Shown here piece by piece: positions 34,280 through 44,051 of a DNA stretch of 64,000 nt. The stretch is taken from the NCBI GenBank assembly GCA_018365995.1, contig JAGZIY010000009.1:16321-80320 (forward strand), written 5' to 3'. This stretch comes from Butyricicoccus pullicaecorum. Lineage in GTDB: Bacteria; Bacillota; Clostridia; Oscillospirales; Butyricicoccaceae. The translations under genes and the position numbers were made by a program. The notes beneath the pieces are model-generated. The model did not search any database and was not told the DNA's origin. It was given only the letters and a program-made list of their open reading frames with translations. The first letter of the stretch is position 1, and the number at the start of each line of letters is the position of its first letter.

Positions 34280-35883
34280 TAGTCAATTCCAAGAATGTCC
34301 TTGACAGCGGTTGTGACGTTTTGGACGCGTACGCCATAGATGATTTGCAGGGAGTTCTTGACATGGACAATGCCAAGCGCTTCCAGCTCGTCCTTCCACA
34401 CATCGTCCGATACCACCAGCGCTTCGTCTTTGACGGTAACGCGCAGACGGGTCGCACAGCAGGTAACAGTAACGATGTTGTCCGCACCGCCCAGAGCCGC
34501 GATGATGCGCGCCTCAAGAGATTCCTGCGGTTCGTTTGCGGAGGCAGGTGCATCTGTATTTTTAGTTGCCTGATATTCCTTTTTGCTCATGAGCTTGATT
34601 TCGGAATTTTCACGTCCCGGTGTCTTGAGATTGAACTTCACAATGGCAAATCGGAAAATGAAGTAATACAGGGCAAAGGTCAGAGGCAGCAGCCAAATCA
34701 GTGCCATTGCGTGTACCTTCTGTGGCTGGAACAGGTTGGGAATCATGAAGAACAGAGCATGTCCGTTGATGGAGATTTTTGCAACCTCTGCCAGCACATA
34801 GCACAGACCGCAAAGCGGTGCATAAATGAGCCAGTAAAGGACAGGGGCAAGGAACAGGAAGGTGTATTCAATTGGCTCGGATACGCCAACCATCATGAGG
34901 GTGAATACTGCCGGAACCAGCAGTGCAGCTACCTTCTTGCGGTTTTCCGGCTTTGCACAATGATACATAGCGAGTGTTGCACCCGGCAGACCTGCCAGCT
35001 GGAACAGGATACGTCCGCTTGTGAAGTTACGAACGATATAGCCGGTTGCATCGGCGCTGGCAGCCTGTCCATTGATAATGTTTCGTACCCCTTCATACAG
35101 AGTGCCATCAATCATCATCGTACCGCCGACCTGCGAATATTCGATTGGGAATGCAATCAGATGGTGGATACCAAAGGGAAGCAGGGCTTTATCCATCGTA
35201 CCAAAGAGCCATGTGCCGAACAAACCACTGTTGCTGATAAAGGCGGTCAGGCTTTGTAACGCAGAGGCAATATATGGCCAGATGTAGTAGGTAGCGATTG
35301 CCGCCGGAATAGAAACCAGCGTTACCATCACAATAACGAATTTTGCGCCTGCAAAGAATGCAAACATATTCGGAAACTTGGTATCTACAAAATGGTTATG
35401 AATCCAAGCGGCCAGCAATCCGCAGATAATACCTGAGAAAATACCCATGTTATAGGTAAAGATACCCAGAGATTCTGACCAGAGTGCATTAAAGTTCAGC
35501 GCGTCAAGCTGTGTATATCCGGCAGCCATCAAAGCGTCTACGGAAGTCGTCTCCGGATTCCAACCGGACATAGATGCCCATGATTCAATTCCTTTGGTGT
35601 AGCAGAAGAACAGAACCAGACCGGCAAAAGCTGCCCAGCCCTTTTCTTTTTTCGCAAGCGTAAACGCAATTGCCACGGCGAACCAAAGCTGTAAGTTGTT
35701 CATGAACAGGAATCCCAAATTGGAGATCATGCTGAACAGCTTGTAAAGGAGTGTGCCTTCTTCCAGAATATAGTTCGTGAAAGCACTTCCGATGCCGACA
35801 TAAAATCCAACCAGAACAAGAAGAATGATAGGAACCATCATTGCCCCTGCAAAGGTTTGGATTTTTGACTGAATATTTTTCAT
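34279..35883 (-). CDS. PTS EIICB permease, glucose/maltose superfamily
   Basis: 534 residues. EIIC membrane domain (about 1-430) with the glucose-family motifs GIHHLIAFPIEY and FTSGRILFQLAGLPG, then a linker and EIIB with phospho-Cys 476 in CCATRLRV. No EIIA domain is attached. It brings in and phosphorylates a sugar. Start MKNIQSK at 35883 behind AAGGGGGAC. Sits 88 bases after an M20 peptidase gene on the same strand and divergent from a PRD regulator. Confidence 0.92.
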   Translation of the reverse strand: MKNIQSKIQTFAGAMMVPIILLVLVGFYVGIGSAFTNYILEEGTLLYKLFSMISNLGFLFMNNLQLWFAVAIAFTLAKKEKGWAAFAGLVLFFCYTKGIESWASMSGWNPETTSVDALMAAGYTQLDALNFNALWSESLGIFTYNMGIFSGIICGLLAAWIHNHFVDTKFPNMFAFFAGAKFVIVMVTLVSIPAAIATYYIWPYIASALQSLTAFISNSGLFGTWLFGTMDKALLPFGIHHLIAFPIEYSQVGGTMMIDGTLYEGVRNIINGQAASADATGYIVRNFTSGRILFQLAGLPGATLAMYHCAKPENRKKVAALLVPAVFTLMMVGVSEPIEYTFLFLAPVLYWLIYAPLCGLCYVLAEVAKISINGHALFFMIPNLFQPQKVHAMALIWLLPLTFALYYFIFRFAIVKFNLKTPGRENSEIKLMSKKEYQATKNTDAPASANEPQESLEARIIAALGGADNIVTVTCCATRLRVTVKDEALVVSDDVWKDELEALGIVHVKNSLQIIYGVRVQNVTTAVKDILGID

Positions 35884-35971
35884 TTCAAGTCCCCCTTGCT
35901 TGTTGATATTACACATTTTAGCATACCGCGTGTGGTCAGGCTATGACCTGAGGTTTCCAGATAGTGCCCTA

Positions 35972-37327
35972 TTATTGTGGCAATTCGTAAAGCTCTGCCG
36001 ATGCCAGCCGAACGAGTGCTTCGTAGTAGATTTCTGCCGCTGTGGACAGGGAGGTGAAGGACATACATTCATTTGGCATGTGAGGGTGTGTTTGCTCATC
36101 GGGGAAGGTTGCGCCGAATGCGATACCGCAGTCCAGCATACGGGCATAGGATGCGCCTCCCTTGGTAAAGCACTGCGCAGGCTGTTTGGTCACCTGTGTA
36201 TAGGCTTCGGAGAGCGCAGTGAGCAGCGGGTGCTGCTGCGGGACATAGAGCAGCTTTTTCTGATCGGTCACGGTATAAGAAAAATCATACTGCTTGGAAA
36301 GTTTTTCGATTTGGGCATCTAATATTTCCGGTGTGGTGCTGCATGGATAACGCACATCTACATATAAATGCAGCCCGTCAGAGGTCTGTACAAGACCGGT
36401 TGGACAAACTGAGGTGGCACCCATTTCTGTATCGTAGGAGGCAATGCCACAGGCAGCACCGTCGGTATCTGGTGAAAAGCAGGTGTGCAGCAGGGAAAAA
36501 CAGCGGTTGTATGCCGATTGCGCAAGGTCTACGGTGTGCATATGCTTTGCCAGCGCAAGCAGCGCATTTTGCCCGCGCTGCGGATTGCGGGACAGGGCGC
36601 GTATCCCTGTGAAGGTTTGGGTGATATGGGCAGGCTCCAGCGTCACAGTGACCTGATCGCACACATAATTCTGTATGGTGGAGCAGGTGATTTGTGAAAT
36701 CCATGGAAGATTTTGGACAGGCGCTGTTTGTGGAAAGTGAAAATCATACTTTCGAATTCCTTTTTCTCCGTTGACAATGGGAAAGTTCCCGTCAGGAGAA
36801 AATCCCATAATCGGCTGCGGTTCGCGTGCGAAATAGGTGCGCATACATTCCCATGTCGTCTCCTCTGCGCCGCCGGCTATGATGCGGATTCCATATTTGC
36901 AGGGGATCTGGAGTTCTTTCAAGATGCGGACAACATATAGACAGGCGAGCAGCGGTCCCTTGTCGTCATTGACACCACGTCCGTACAGCATTTCATTTTC
37001 ATCAATGTGCATGGAAAAGGGAGGCGTTCGCCAAAGGGATTCTTCGCCGGACTCTACGACGTCCAGATGTCCCAGTACGCCGATATAGGGGGATTGGCAA
37101 TCTCCAAAGCGGGCATCGCAGGCATAACCGTCGATATCATGGGTTTCCAGACCACACTTTTTGGCGATTTCCAAAAAACGGTCAAATACTTGACGGATTG
37201 CAGGACCAAAGGGGGCATTGGGCTGCGCGTGCGCAGTATCGCGCACCGATGGGATTGCAACGAGGGTGTGCAGATCTTCTAAAAATTCGTCTTTATAGGA
37301 TATCCATTTTTCTTCAAAAGCTGTCAT
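35972..37327 (-). CDS. M20-family dipeptidase (PepV-like)
   Basis: 451-residue zinc dipeptidase. Active-site blocks in order: GHLDVV, YGRGVNDDKGP, a diverged GGAEETTW (usually GTDEETGW), PDGNFPIVNGEKG and the C-terminal His in HPHMPNE. The third block keeps the Glu pair but has Ala before it. Likely processes small peptides, possibly linked to the peptidyl or amino-sugar substrate of the PTS system in the same operon. Start 37327 behind GGAGGAATTTTTTT. Confidence 0.87.
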   Translation of the reverse strand: MTAFEEKWISYKDEFLEDLHTLVAIPSVRDTAHAQPNAPFGPAIRQVFDRFLEIAKKCGLETHDIDGYACDARFGDCQSPYIGVLGHLDVVESGEESLWRTPPFSMHIDENEMLYGRGVNDDKGPLLACLYVVRILKELQIPCKYGIRIIAGGAEETTWECMRTYFAREPQPIMGFSPDGNFPIVNGEKGIRKYDFHFPQTAPVQNLPWISQITCSTIQNYVCDQVTVTLEPAHITQTFTGIRALSRNPQRGQNALLALAKHMHTVDLAQSAYNRCFSLLHTCFSPDTDGAACGIASYDTEMGATSVCPTGLVQTSDGLHLYVDVRYPCSTTPEILDAQIEKLSKQYDFSYTVTDQKKLLYVPQQHPLLTALSEAYTQVTKQPAQCFTKGGASYARMLDCGIAFGATFPDEQTHPHMPNECMSFTSLSTAAEIYYEALVRLASAELYELPQ

Positions 37328-37484
37328 AAAAAAATTCCTCCGGACTGATTGTGCTGCGTCAGACAGATGCAATTGCTATATAAACTATTATAACAGAGTG
37401 ATTTGTGAATAAAAGTGTGCAATTGTTGGAAAATTTACTCTTTTATTCTGGAAAAATGTAACATATTTGTGCGAATGATACGCC

Positions 37485-37512
37485 TTGACATTATGCGGCA
37501 AAGCTTTACAAT
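37485..37512 (+). promoter_or_regulatory. promoter of the PRD regulator gene
   Basis: TTGACA (37485-37490) and TACAAT (37507-37512), 16-base spacer, 35 bases before the start. The 219-base gap to the divergent peptidase gene is the likely control region of both. Confidence 0.7.
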
Positions 37513-37546
37513 GAGACATAGAAGGAAAGAATAGGGGAGCGATGAA

Positions 37547-39088
37547 ATGCAGAATCAAAGAATTCTGGATATTATTGGGATTTTGCTGAAGCAGGAGGAT
37601 TTTATCACCATTCAGCAGATCGCGACAATGTTGCAGGTATCCAATAAAACTATACGCAACGATTTGCAGGTCGTAGGAGAATGGGTCAAAGACAATCAGA
37701 TGACGCTTTGCAAAAAGACGGGCATTGGTATTCGGATTGAGGGGGGCGTCAATCAAAAATTAAAGCTGCTGGAGCAGGTTCTTGTACGAAGTAAACGGCT
37801 CACGGATTATACGCCGCAGGCACGAAAAACCTATATTGGGCTGCGTTTGCTTAATTGTATGGAGCATTGCAGGATTTACGAGCTTTCCGAGGAACTGTTT
37901 GTCAGCCGTGCAACGATTCATAAGGATCTGACGGCATTGCAGGAGCTGCTGGAGCAATACCATATCACATTGGTCCGGAAAAGCAATCAGGGTGTCTGGC
38001 TTTCTGGAAAAGAGCATAATTTGCGTGCGCTCATGTTTGCCCTGATGACAGCCGATAAAGGATATGAGGGTTTGGAAAAAATGGTGCGCACGCGTAGCTG
38101 TAATGAGCCGAACCAGTTTTTATTTGCGGCGCTGGACTATACGGAACAGGATTTTTTCAAAATTTTAGAGGTGGTCTTGCAGGTACAAAGCCCATACTGG
38201 AAAAAGCTGCCGTTTCGTGCGCTTATCGATGGTTTTTTACAGATTTGCATTTTATGTCTGCGCGTGATGGATCAGAAATTGGCAGAACTCTCGGACGACT
38301 TTATAAAAGAACTCATGCAGAAGCCGCTGTATGCAGAGGCATGTGAAATTTGTGATTTGCTGCAAGAACAGCTGCGGATTACACTGCCGGAAATCGAGCG
38401 GCGTTATTTGCAGGTCTATCTGCTGGCGCTGCAAAATCAGGAGCAATTGGATAATCAGCATGAGGTCATGCAGATTACACAGGATCTGCTTGCGGTTTGG
38501 CAGGAAATTTTTCAGCGTCCATTCTCCCATGATGAAGAACTGAAAAGAGCATTGCAAACGCATTTGGGACCGGCAATCACACGCTCACGGCATGGGATTC
38601 GTCTGGAGAACCCGATGATGTATGAAATTCACACATATTATGAAAATACCTTCCAAATCGTGCGGCACAGCCTCAAGAGGCTGGAGGAGAAATATGGCTG
38701 TGTCTTTAATGAGGACGAGGTGGGATACTTGACAATCCATTTGGCAGCTGCGCTCGATCGGGCAAAGCAGCCGCTGCGTACAATCTTGATTTGTCATCAG
38801 GGAATGGGTGCCAAAAATTTGATGATACGAAAGCTGGAAAAGTATATTCCCGAAATTGAAATTGTTTCCACACAAACATTTATCGCGATTGAAAAGACAG
38901 ATCTAACCGGCATTGATTTGATTTTGTCAACGCTGCCGCTGGAACTTGACGGTGGGATTCCGATTGTGACCATGCATGCATTGCCGCATGACCATGATAT
39001 TCAGCGCGTGAAATCTGTCGTAGAACAGTATTATAAGCAAAAGAATGATCCGCGCAATCACATCAATGCGGGACTGCTGACGTGTTGA
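37547..39088 (+). CDS. PRD-containing transcriptional activator (MtlR/LicR/BglG type)
   Basis: 513-residue regulator. Two N-terminal HTH domains (TIQQIATMLQVSNKTIRND at about 25-43; LSEELFVSRATIHKDL at about 108-123), two PTS regulation domains (about 180-390), and an EIIB-like module (TILICHQGMGAKNL with possible phospho-Cys near 425). There is no EIIA-like tail, so phospho-control is through PRD and EIIB. Probably controls the divergent dipeptidase/PTS operon and its own downstream gene. A DNA-binding rather than antiterminator type is indicated by the HTH domains. Confidence 0.9.
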   Translation: MQNQRILDIIGILLKQEDFITIQQIATMLQVSNKTIRNDLQVVGEWVKDNQMTLCKKTGIGIRIEGGVNQKLKLLEQVLVRSKRLTDYTPQARKTYIGLRLLNCMEHCRIYELSEELFVSRATIHKDLTALQELLEQYHITLVRKSNQGVWLSGKEHNLRALMFALMTADKGYEGLEKMVRTRSCNEPNQFLFAALDYTEQDFFKILEVVLQVQSPYWKKLPFRALIDGFLQICILCLRVMDQKLAELSDDFIKELMQKPLYAEACEICDLLQEQLRITLPEIERRYLQVYLLALQNQEQLDNQHEVMQITQDLLAVWQEIFQRPFSHDEELKRALQTHLGPAITRSRHGIRLENPMMYEIHTYYENTFQIVRHSLKRLEEKYGCVFNEDEVGYLTIHLAAALDRAKQPLRTILICHQGMGAKNLMIRKLEKYIPEIEIVSTQTFIAIEKTDLTGIDLILSTLPLELDGGIPIVTMHALPHDHDIQRVKSVVEQYYKQKNDPRNHINAGLLTC

Positions 39089-39131
39089 TTTCTTGCCACA
39101 TTGATGCGCCTTGTCATCATTTGAGGACGTC

Positions 39132-39160
39132 TTGAAATTTATCTATATTTCGCCTACAAT
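39132..39160 (+). promoter_or_regulatory. promoter of the RPE-like gene
   Basis: TTGAAA (39132-39137) and TACAAT (39155-39160) with a 17-base spacer. Confidence 0.7.
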
Positions 39161-39199
39161 AATTTCAGAAACAATCAAAACATACAGGAGGATATGAAG

Positions 39200-39913
39200 A
39201 TGAAACATATTAAGATTGCAGCTGGTCTTGCACATGTAAATTATGGCAATATTGCAGGCGTTGTAAAAGAAATTAGTGATGCGGGTGTGGACTATATTCA
39301 CTCAGATGCAGCAGACATGCATGACTTGCAGAACATGAAGCTGATGGGCGGGCATCAGATTATTGCGGGGATTCGACCAGTAACAGATTTACCAATCGAA
39401 TGTCATATTTATACCGTCAGCATGGATCGCATGTTTATTGAGCAGATTGCAGCAGCAGGTGCCAATATGCTGGTGATTCCGGCAGAGCATTTCATCGGTG
39501 CACAGCTTGCGTATATCATTAACTGGTGCCGCGAGATGGGACTCAAGGTAGGTCTGACCTTGGGGTGCTATACTCCGCTGTGCTTTGTGGAGGAATCCAT
39601 TTATGATATTGACCGTCTGCACATTGTAACACACGGTGTAGATGAAACAGATGGCAAGGACAACTGGGGCTGGAGAAGAAGCGTGACCGATTTGGTAACA
39701 CGTGCGCGCAAGATGATCGACGAGAAGAATCCATCGTGTGAATTGGCAATTGACGGCGGTCTGCGCCATGATAATATGGATCCGCTGATTGCCTGCAATC
39801 CAGATGTGATTGTTCTGTCTTCCGCGCTGTTTAAGGACCCAGAGGGCGCAGCTGGCGGATATCGCAAGTGCCGTGCTGCGATTGATGCAGCAGCTGAAAA
39901 GTATGGACTCTAA
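39200..39913 (+). CDS. ribulose-phosphate 3-epimerase-like protein
   Basis: 237-residue TIM barrel related to RPE. All four metal-site positions can be placed: His/Asp in YIHSDAADMHD, His in ECHIYTV, and Asp in ELAIDGGLR. It differs from housekeeping RPE in the loops (SDAADMHD in place of LDVMDG), suggesting a different sugar phosphate. Position after a PRD regulator and PTS supports a sugar-specific epimerase. Start 39200 preferred over 39194 by spacing from AGGAGG. Confidence 0.82.
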   Translation: MKHIKIAAGLAHVNYGNIAGVVKEISDAGVDYIHSDAADMHDLQNMKLMGGHQIIAGIRPVTDLPIECHIYTVSMDRMFIEQIAAAGANMLVIPAEHFIGAQLAYIINWCREMGLKVGLTLGCYTPLCFVEESIYDIDRLHIVTHGVDETDGKDNWGWRRSVTDLVTRARKMIDEKNPSCELAIDGGLRHDNMDPLIACNPDVIVLSSALFKDPEGAAGGYRKCRAAIDAAAEKYGL

Positions 39914-40568
39914 TATAAGCGCTATGACCCATTCCTCCGTAAAGTCTGTTGTAAAGGATTATCTTTGGATCACATTGTCCGCCGTTTTTACCGCAATGGC
40001 AGTGAACCTGTTTTTTCAGTCTACCGGACTCGCGCCGGGCGGTATTACCGGACTTGCAATTATTTTTTCGCTTATCACACACATTCCGGTTTCCTATATG
40101 TCTCTTGCGATTTCGATTCCCCTTTTGATTTTGGCGACGGTGCTGTTGGGCAAAGGGTTCGGAATCAAGACACTCTATATTACGTTGATTACGCCGCTTT
40201 TTATGGAAATTGTGCCTGTACTGGACTTAAAGAGTATTTGTGCAGCTCTGCCATGGATTGCAGCGCCGCTGATTGCAGCGATTGCAGGCGGCATACTGGT
40301 TGGCGCCGCAGTGGGAATTGCACTCAATCACCAGTGCGCGACGGGTGGAACCGATGTGATTGCACTTTTGATTCAATATGTATTTCGATTTTTGAAGGTT
40401 CCCACGATTTTATTCTGTCTGGATGGCAGTGTTGTTATTGCGTCCGGTATAATTTCGGGGAATATATGGATTGCAGGGTTTAGTTTGCTTTCGCTGTTTA
40501 TCATCATGCAGACCATTCGCAAGATTACGGCAATGAAGCAGCCAGACAGCGTACAGCCCGTCAAATAG
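39903..40568 (+). CDS. YitT-family membrane protein
   Basis: 221 residues with about five or six transmembrane segments; GLAPGGITGLAII and ALNHQCATGGTDVIALLI are the two copies of the family's Gly-rich motif. The usual C-terminal DUF2179 domain is absent, so this is a short form. Transport function is suspected for the family but unproven. The start at 39903 overlaps the previous gene by 11 bases, implying coupling; ATG 39924 is an alternative. Confidence 0.82.
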   Translation: MDSNISAMTHSSVKSVVKDYLWITLSAVFTAMAVNLFFQSTGLAPGGITGLAIIFSLITHIPVSYMSLAISIPLLILATVLLGKGFGIKTLYITLITPLFMEIVPVLDLKSICAALPWIAAPLIAAIAGGILVGAAVGIALNHQCATGGTDVIALLIQYVFRFLKVPTILFCLDGSVVIASGIISGNIWIAGFSLLSLFIIMQTIRKITAMKQPDSVQPVK

Positions 40569-40587
40569 AGAAAAATAGACAGATAGA

Positions 40588-40636
40588 TACAGCCCCCTCT
40601 GATTCGGATTATTCCGATATCAGAGGGGGCTGCTTG
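40588..40636. terminator. terminator with long stem
   Basis: AGCCCCCTCTGAT pairs with ATCAGAGGGGGCT, with inner CGGAT/TTCCG pairing, between convergent genes; T-rich on one side. Confidence 0.75.
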
Positions 40637-40637
40637 T

Positions 40638-41567
40638 TCAGCGGGCTGTGTCTGGCATACGCAGATAGTTTCCAAAATCAAATGGTTCGTAGTAGGAGAG
40701 ATTGAGCATCCAGCCGGAATCAAATTGGGCAGCATAGCTGCTGGCAAGCTCAGCGGCTTTATCTCGCGCCAACTCAAATAGCTGCATGACACTCTCTGTG
40801 CACACGATATCTGGATTCCATAGATTGTGCCATGGGCTGTGGGATTCGTTGAGTGCGTCCCACTGCGGCAAGCCGAATTTGATATGAGAGGTGAGGAGTG
40901 CTCCCTTTCCTAAAATTTGCTCGACCGCGCGGGCGGGTGTGCGTAAAAGCTTACCAGACCGAAAGAAAAGGCGCTGATAGGTCAGAGTTTCGGAGAATAT
41001 CGGACGTAATGTCCGGGTGGGGATATCTTCACGCAGTACGCGGCGAATGAGATGGTGCAAGACAACTGCAAGCACAGCGGTTTCCTCATCGGTCAGCTGA
41101 TAGTTTTCGGTGGGAAGCCGCAGATGGTCTCCCTTTAAGGCGTCGAACAGCGCACAGTCGATATCCGATTCGATTTGACAATGAATGAGGGTGGGATTTT
41201 CCTTTGGCATTGCAGTGAGGCACTCGTGCTGACGGCAGTATACATAAGGATGGAGTGTACTGTCGAGCGCATAATGACAAAGAAAGCCATAAAAATATGC
41301 TGCTGCAATATGATGCGCATTTCCAGTCAAGCGATTGACAGCTTCGGCAAAGACGGCAAAGAGCTCATCTGTTTTTTCTTCATGTAAACGTGCGCCAGTT
41401 TTATGCAGTGGACTGCCGCTATATACCTTGTGGCAGAACAGGGGATCCGGACCTTGCAGACCCCAGCGAAATACGGCTGGATGCAGGGCGGCTTCGCGCT
41501 GTGCGGCGGCAGGAAAAAACGCAAGTGCAGCTTCTCCGAAGAGGTCATGTGCGATAAAATCTGCCAT
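40638..41567 (-). CDS. zinc-dependent phospholipase C-like protein
   Basis: 309-residue helical protein beginning MADFIAHDLFGEAAL. His/Asp motifs typical of the zinc-dependent phospholipase C/S1-P1 nuclease-like family in Clostridia are visible: GPDPLF, HEEKTDELF, GFLCHYALDSTLHPYV and HCQIESDID. No signal peptide, so it would act inside the cell or be a divergent member. The trans-acting substrate is unknown. Start chosen at 41567 after AGGAAGGTAC. Confidence 0.8.
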   Translation of the reverse strand: MADFIAHDLFGEAALAFFPAAAQREAALHPAVFRWGLQGPDPLFCHKVYSGSPLHKTGARLHEEKTDELFAVFAEAVNRLTGNAHHIAAAYFYGFLCHYALDSTLHPYVYCRQHECLTAMPKENPTLIHCQIESDIDCALFDALKGDHLRLPTENYQLTDEETAVLAVVLHHLIRRVLREDIPTRTLRPIFSETLTYQRLFFRSGKLLRTPARAVEQILGKGALLTSHIKFGLPQWDALNESHSPWHNLWNPDIVCTESVMQLFELARDKAAELASSYAAQFDSGWMLNLSYYEPFDFGNYLRMPDTAR

Positions 41568-41803
41568 AGCGTAAGTACCTTCCTTTCTTTTTGGGGGTTG
41601 TATCTTTATTATACTTGATTTTCGAAGAGACGGAAAGAGAAAAGATAAAAATTGTATAAGTTCAATGTGTTTTATGAAAAGTTTGCGCGCTTTTACAAAT
41701 CTTTCATGTTCTTTATCAGAATGAGGTGTATAATAAATAAAGATACGGCAGTCTGTATGGATTTGCCGCTCCCTGTGAATCTGCAAAAAAGGTGGGAATC
41801 CAA

Positions 41804-42487
41804 ATGAATAATAAAAAGATTTTGATTGTGGAAGATGATGAAAATATCAGAGAATTGCTGCGCTTATATTTGGAACGCGAGGGATATGAGGTTTCAGAGG
41901 CGGAAAATGGCGCGGTAGGGCTTTCCAAGTGGAAAGCAGAAAATCCTGATATGATGCTTTTAGATGTCATGATGCCCGTCATGGACGGCTGGCAGGTCAT
42001 CAAGGAGGTACGTGATTCCGGCTCTAGCATGCCTGTAATCATGATTACGGCTAAGGGAGAAACGATGGACAAGGTTTCCGGTCTGGAACTTGGGGCAGAT
42101 GACTATATTGTAAAGCCGCTTGAAATGAGAGAGGTTGTTGCGCGTGTCCGCGCGGTCTTGCGCCGCTTGTCTCCAGATGATGGCAGTAAACTCACGTTTG
42201 ATGGGCTGACTATTGACAAGCAGGCTTATGAACTGGTCATTGGAGGCAAGCGTGTCGATGCACCGCCCAAGGAAATTGAACTGCTTTATTTTTTGGCGCA
42301 AAGCCCAAACAGGGTCTTTACCCGTGCACAACTCCTTGATGATGTTTGGGGCTTTGACTATTTCGGTGATACCCGTACCGTAGACGTTCATGTAAAACGC
42401 CTGCGTGAAAAGCTGGAGGGTGCCTCCGACAAGTGGGAGCTCAAAACCGTATGGGGTGTTGGATATAAGTTTGAAACTAAAAATTGA
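41804..42487 (+). CDS. OmpR-family response regulator
   Basis: 227 residues: receiver (ILIVEDDENIREL, phospho-Asp 51 region LLDVMMPVMDG, Lys in IVKPLEMREV) and winged-helix output domain (VFTRAQLLDDVWGFDYFGDTRTVDVHVKRLREKL). Adjacent upstream of a sensor kinase and HtrA protease gene, resembling the CssRS secretion-stress module. Repeats of TCTTTNAT near 41699-41718 before the TATAAT at 41730 may be regulator sites. Confidence 0.93.
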   Translation: MNNKKILIVEDDENIRELLRLYLEREGYEVSEAENGAVGLSKWKAENPDMMLLDVMMPVMDGWQVIKEVRDSGSSMPVIMITAKGETMDKVSGLELGADDYIVKPLEMREVVARVRAVLRRLSPDDGSKLTFDGLTIDKQAYELVIGGKRVDAPPKEIELLYFLAQSPNRVFTRAQLLDDVWGFDYFGDTRTVDVHVKRLREKLEGASDKWELKTVWGVGYKFETKN

Positions 42488-42509
42488 GCAGCAGGGGGAG
42501 CGGATTGGG

Positions 42510-43958
42510 TTGAATCATAGTTTTTTTACAAAGAATTTTTTATCTTCTGTCGTTTTGATTCTGGTTGCCTTTACCTTGGCAGCTGGTGCGTTCTTTTATC
42601 AGATGGACGGATATGCGAAGGAAGAAAAGGAAGAACAGCTTAGAGCAACGGCATCGTCGATTGCAGAACTTACGACCTATGCGGTGAAAACAGGGGATAT
42701 GCTCAATATCGCGGTACTGGATGTATCTCTTAAGAGTACCGCCAATCAGGATCAAATGAGTATCCTCATTGCAGATATGGACGGACAGGTGCTGATGAGT
42801 GTAGAGCCAGACGGCAGAGAACTTCTCACTGGCAAGCAGATTCCGATGCCGGTCGTGCGGGAGTTGACACGTACCAGAAATTATTCAGAGACGGGGACGC
42901 TGGGAACCCTGTTCCGTGAGTCAAACTACATTGTGGGGACGCTGTGTGAGGATACAGATGGCACAGATATGGCGCTTGTATTTGTTGCGGCAAGCACAGA
43001 GCGTGTGGTCGGGATGCTTCAGCAGGTGACCAAGATTTTTGTTGTGATTTTGCTGGGTGCGCTGGTGTGTGCGCTTGTAATCAGCTATTTCATTTCCAGC
43101 CGTATGACACGTCCGCTCAAGATGATGGCGAATGCTGCAAAGGAATTTGCGGCAGGCAATTTCAGTGTGCGTGTGCCGGAGGACAACCACTGTGATGAAA
43201 TTGATGAACTGGCGAGTTCGTTTAACAATATGGCACGTGACCTTGAGCAGCTTGAGGAACTGACGCAGGGGTTCATTGGCAATGTATCTCATGAGTTTAA
43301 GACGCCAATGACAACCATCAGCGGCTTTGTAGATGGTATGTTGGACGGTACCATTCCGCAGGAGCAGCAGAAAAAGTATCTGCATGTGATCTCAGATGAA
43401 GTCAAGCGACTGTCCCGTATGACCATGAGCATGCTGGCAGCGGCAAAAATTCAGTCAGGAGAACTTATCATCAGTCCGGTTCCCTTTGATTTTTCTGAAA
43501 TGACAAGTGAGATTTTGTTCTCCTTTGAGCAGAAAATCAATGAAAAGAATGTTGAGGTCAATGCAGATTTTGCCGATCGTCTGATGGTTATGGGAGACAG
43601 GGATCATGTGTTCCGTGCGGTTTATAATTTGGTGGACAATGCAGTCAAATTTATTGACAATGGGGGCACGCTGCGTGTTTCTGCATATCCGGCGGGCGCA
43701 TTCTGCGAATTTTCCATCTGTAATACTGGCGGCGGGATTCCAGCAGAGGATATTCCTTATATTTTTGACAGGTTTTATAAAACCGATCGCTCCCGTTCCC
43801 GAGATCATTCGGGTGCGGGTCTGGGGCTGTACATTGTAAAAAATATTATCAATCTGCATGGCGGTGATATTTCTGTGCGTTCAGATGGAGGAGAAACCGA
43901 ATTTTCTTTTACCCTTCCGTTGGCACCGGCAATCAAGTCAGGAAAATTCCAGAAATAA
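42510..43958 (+). CDS. membrane sensor histidine kinase
   Basis: 482 residues with start TTG 42510 (8-10 bases after AGGGGGAG). Two transmembrane segments (about 8-28 and 175-197) enclose an extracytoplasmic sensor of about 145 residues. HAMP, HisKA with NVSHEFKTPM (phospho-His) and a HATPase with NLVDNAVKF, GGGIP and GAGLGLYIV follow. Partner of the regulator just upstream; htrA follows 93 bases later. Confidence 0.92.
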   Translation: MNHSFFTKNFLSSVVLILVAFTLAAGAFFYQMDGYAKEEKEEQLRATASSIAELTTYAVKTGDMLNIAVLDVSLKSTANQDQMSILIADMDGQVLMSVEPDGRELLTGKQIPMPVVRELTRTRNYSETGTLGTLFRESNYIVGTLCEDTDGTDMALVFVAASTERVVGMLQQVTKIFVVILLGALVCALVISYFISSRMTRPLKMMANAAKEFAAGNFSVRVPEDNHCDEIDELASSFNNMARDLEQLEELTQGFIGNVSHEFKTPMTTISGFVDGMLDGTIPQEQQKKYLHVISDEVKRLSRMTMSMLAAAKIQSGELIISPVPFDFSEMTSEILFSFEQKINEKNVEVNADFADRLMVMGDRDHVFRAVYNLVDNAVKFIDNGGTLRVSAYPAGAFCEFSICNTGGGIPAEDIPYIFDRFYKTDRSRSRDHSGAGLGLYIVKNIINLHGGDISVRSDGGETEFSFTLPLAPAIKSGKFQK

Positions 43959-44051
43959 TCGGAAGTTCATGAAATATTCATACTTGCGACAATAAAGCAT
44001 CACAATCTATGCGTAGAATAAAATCAGAACAAACGGAAAGGATGTTACGTC

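Noticed and set aside
34177..35259. 360-codon open frame on the plus strand
   Set aside because: Antisense to the PTS permease gene, which has clear family motifs.
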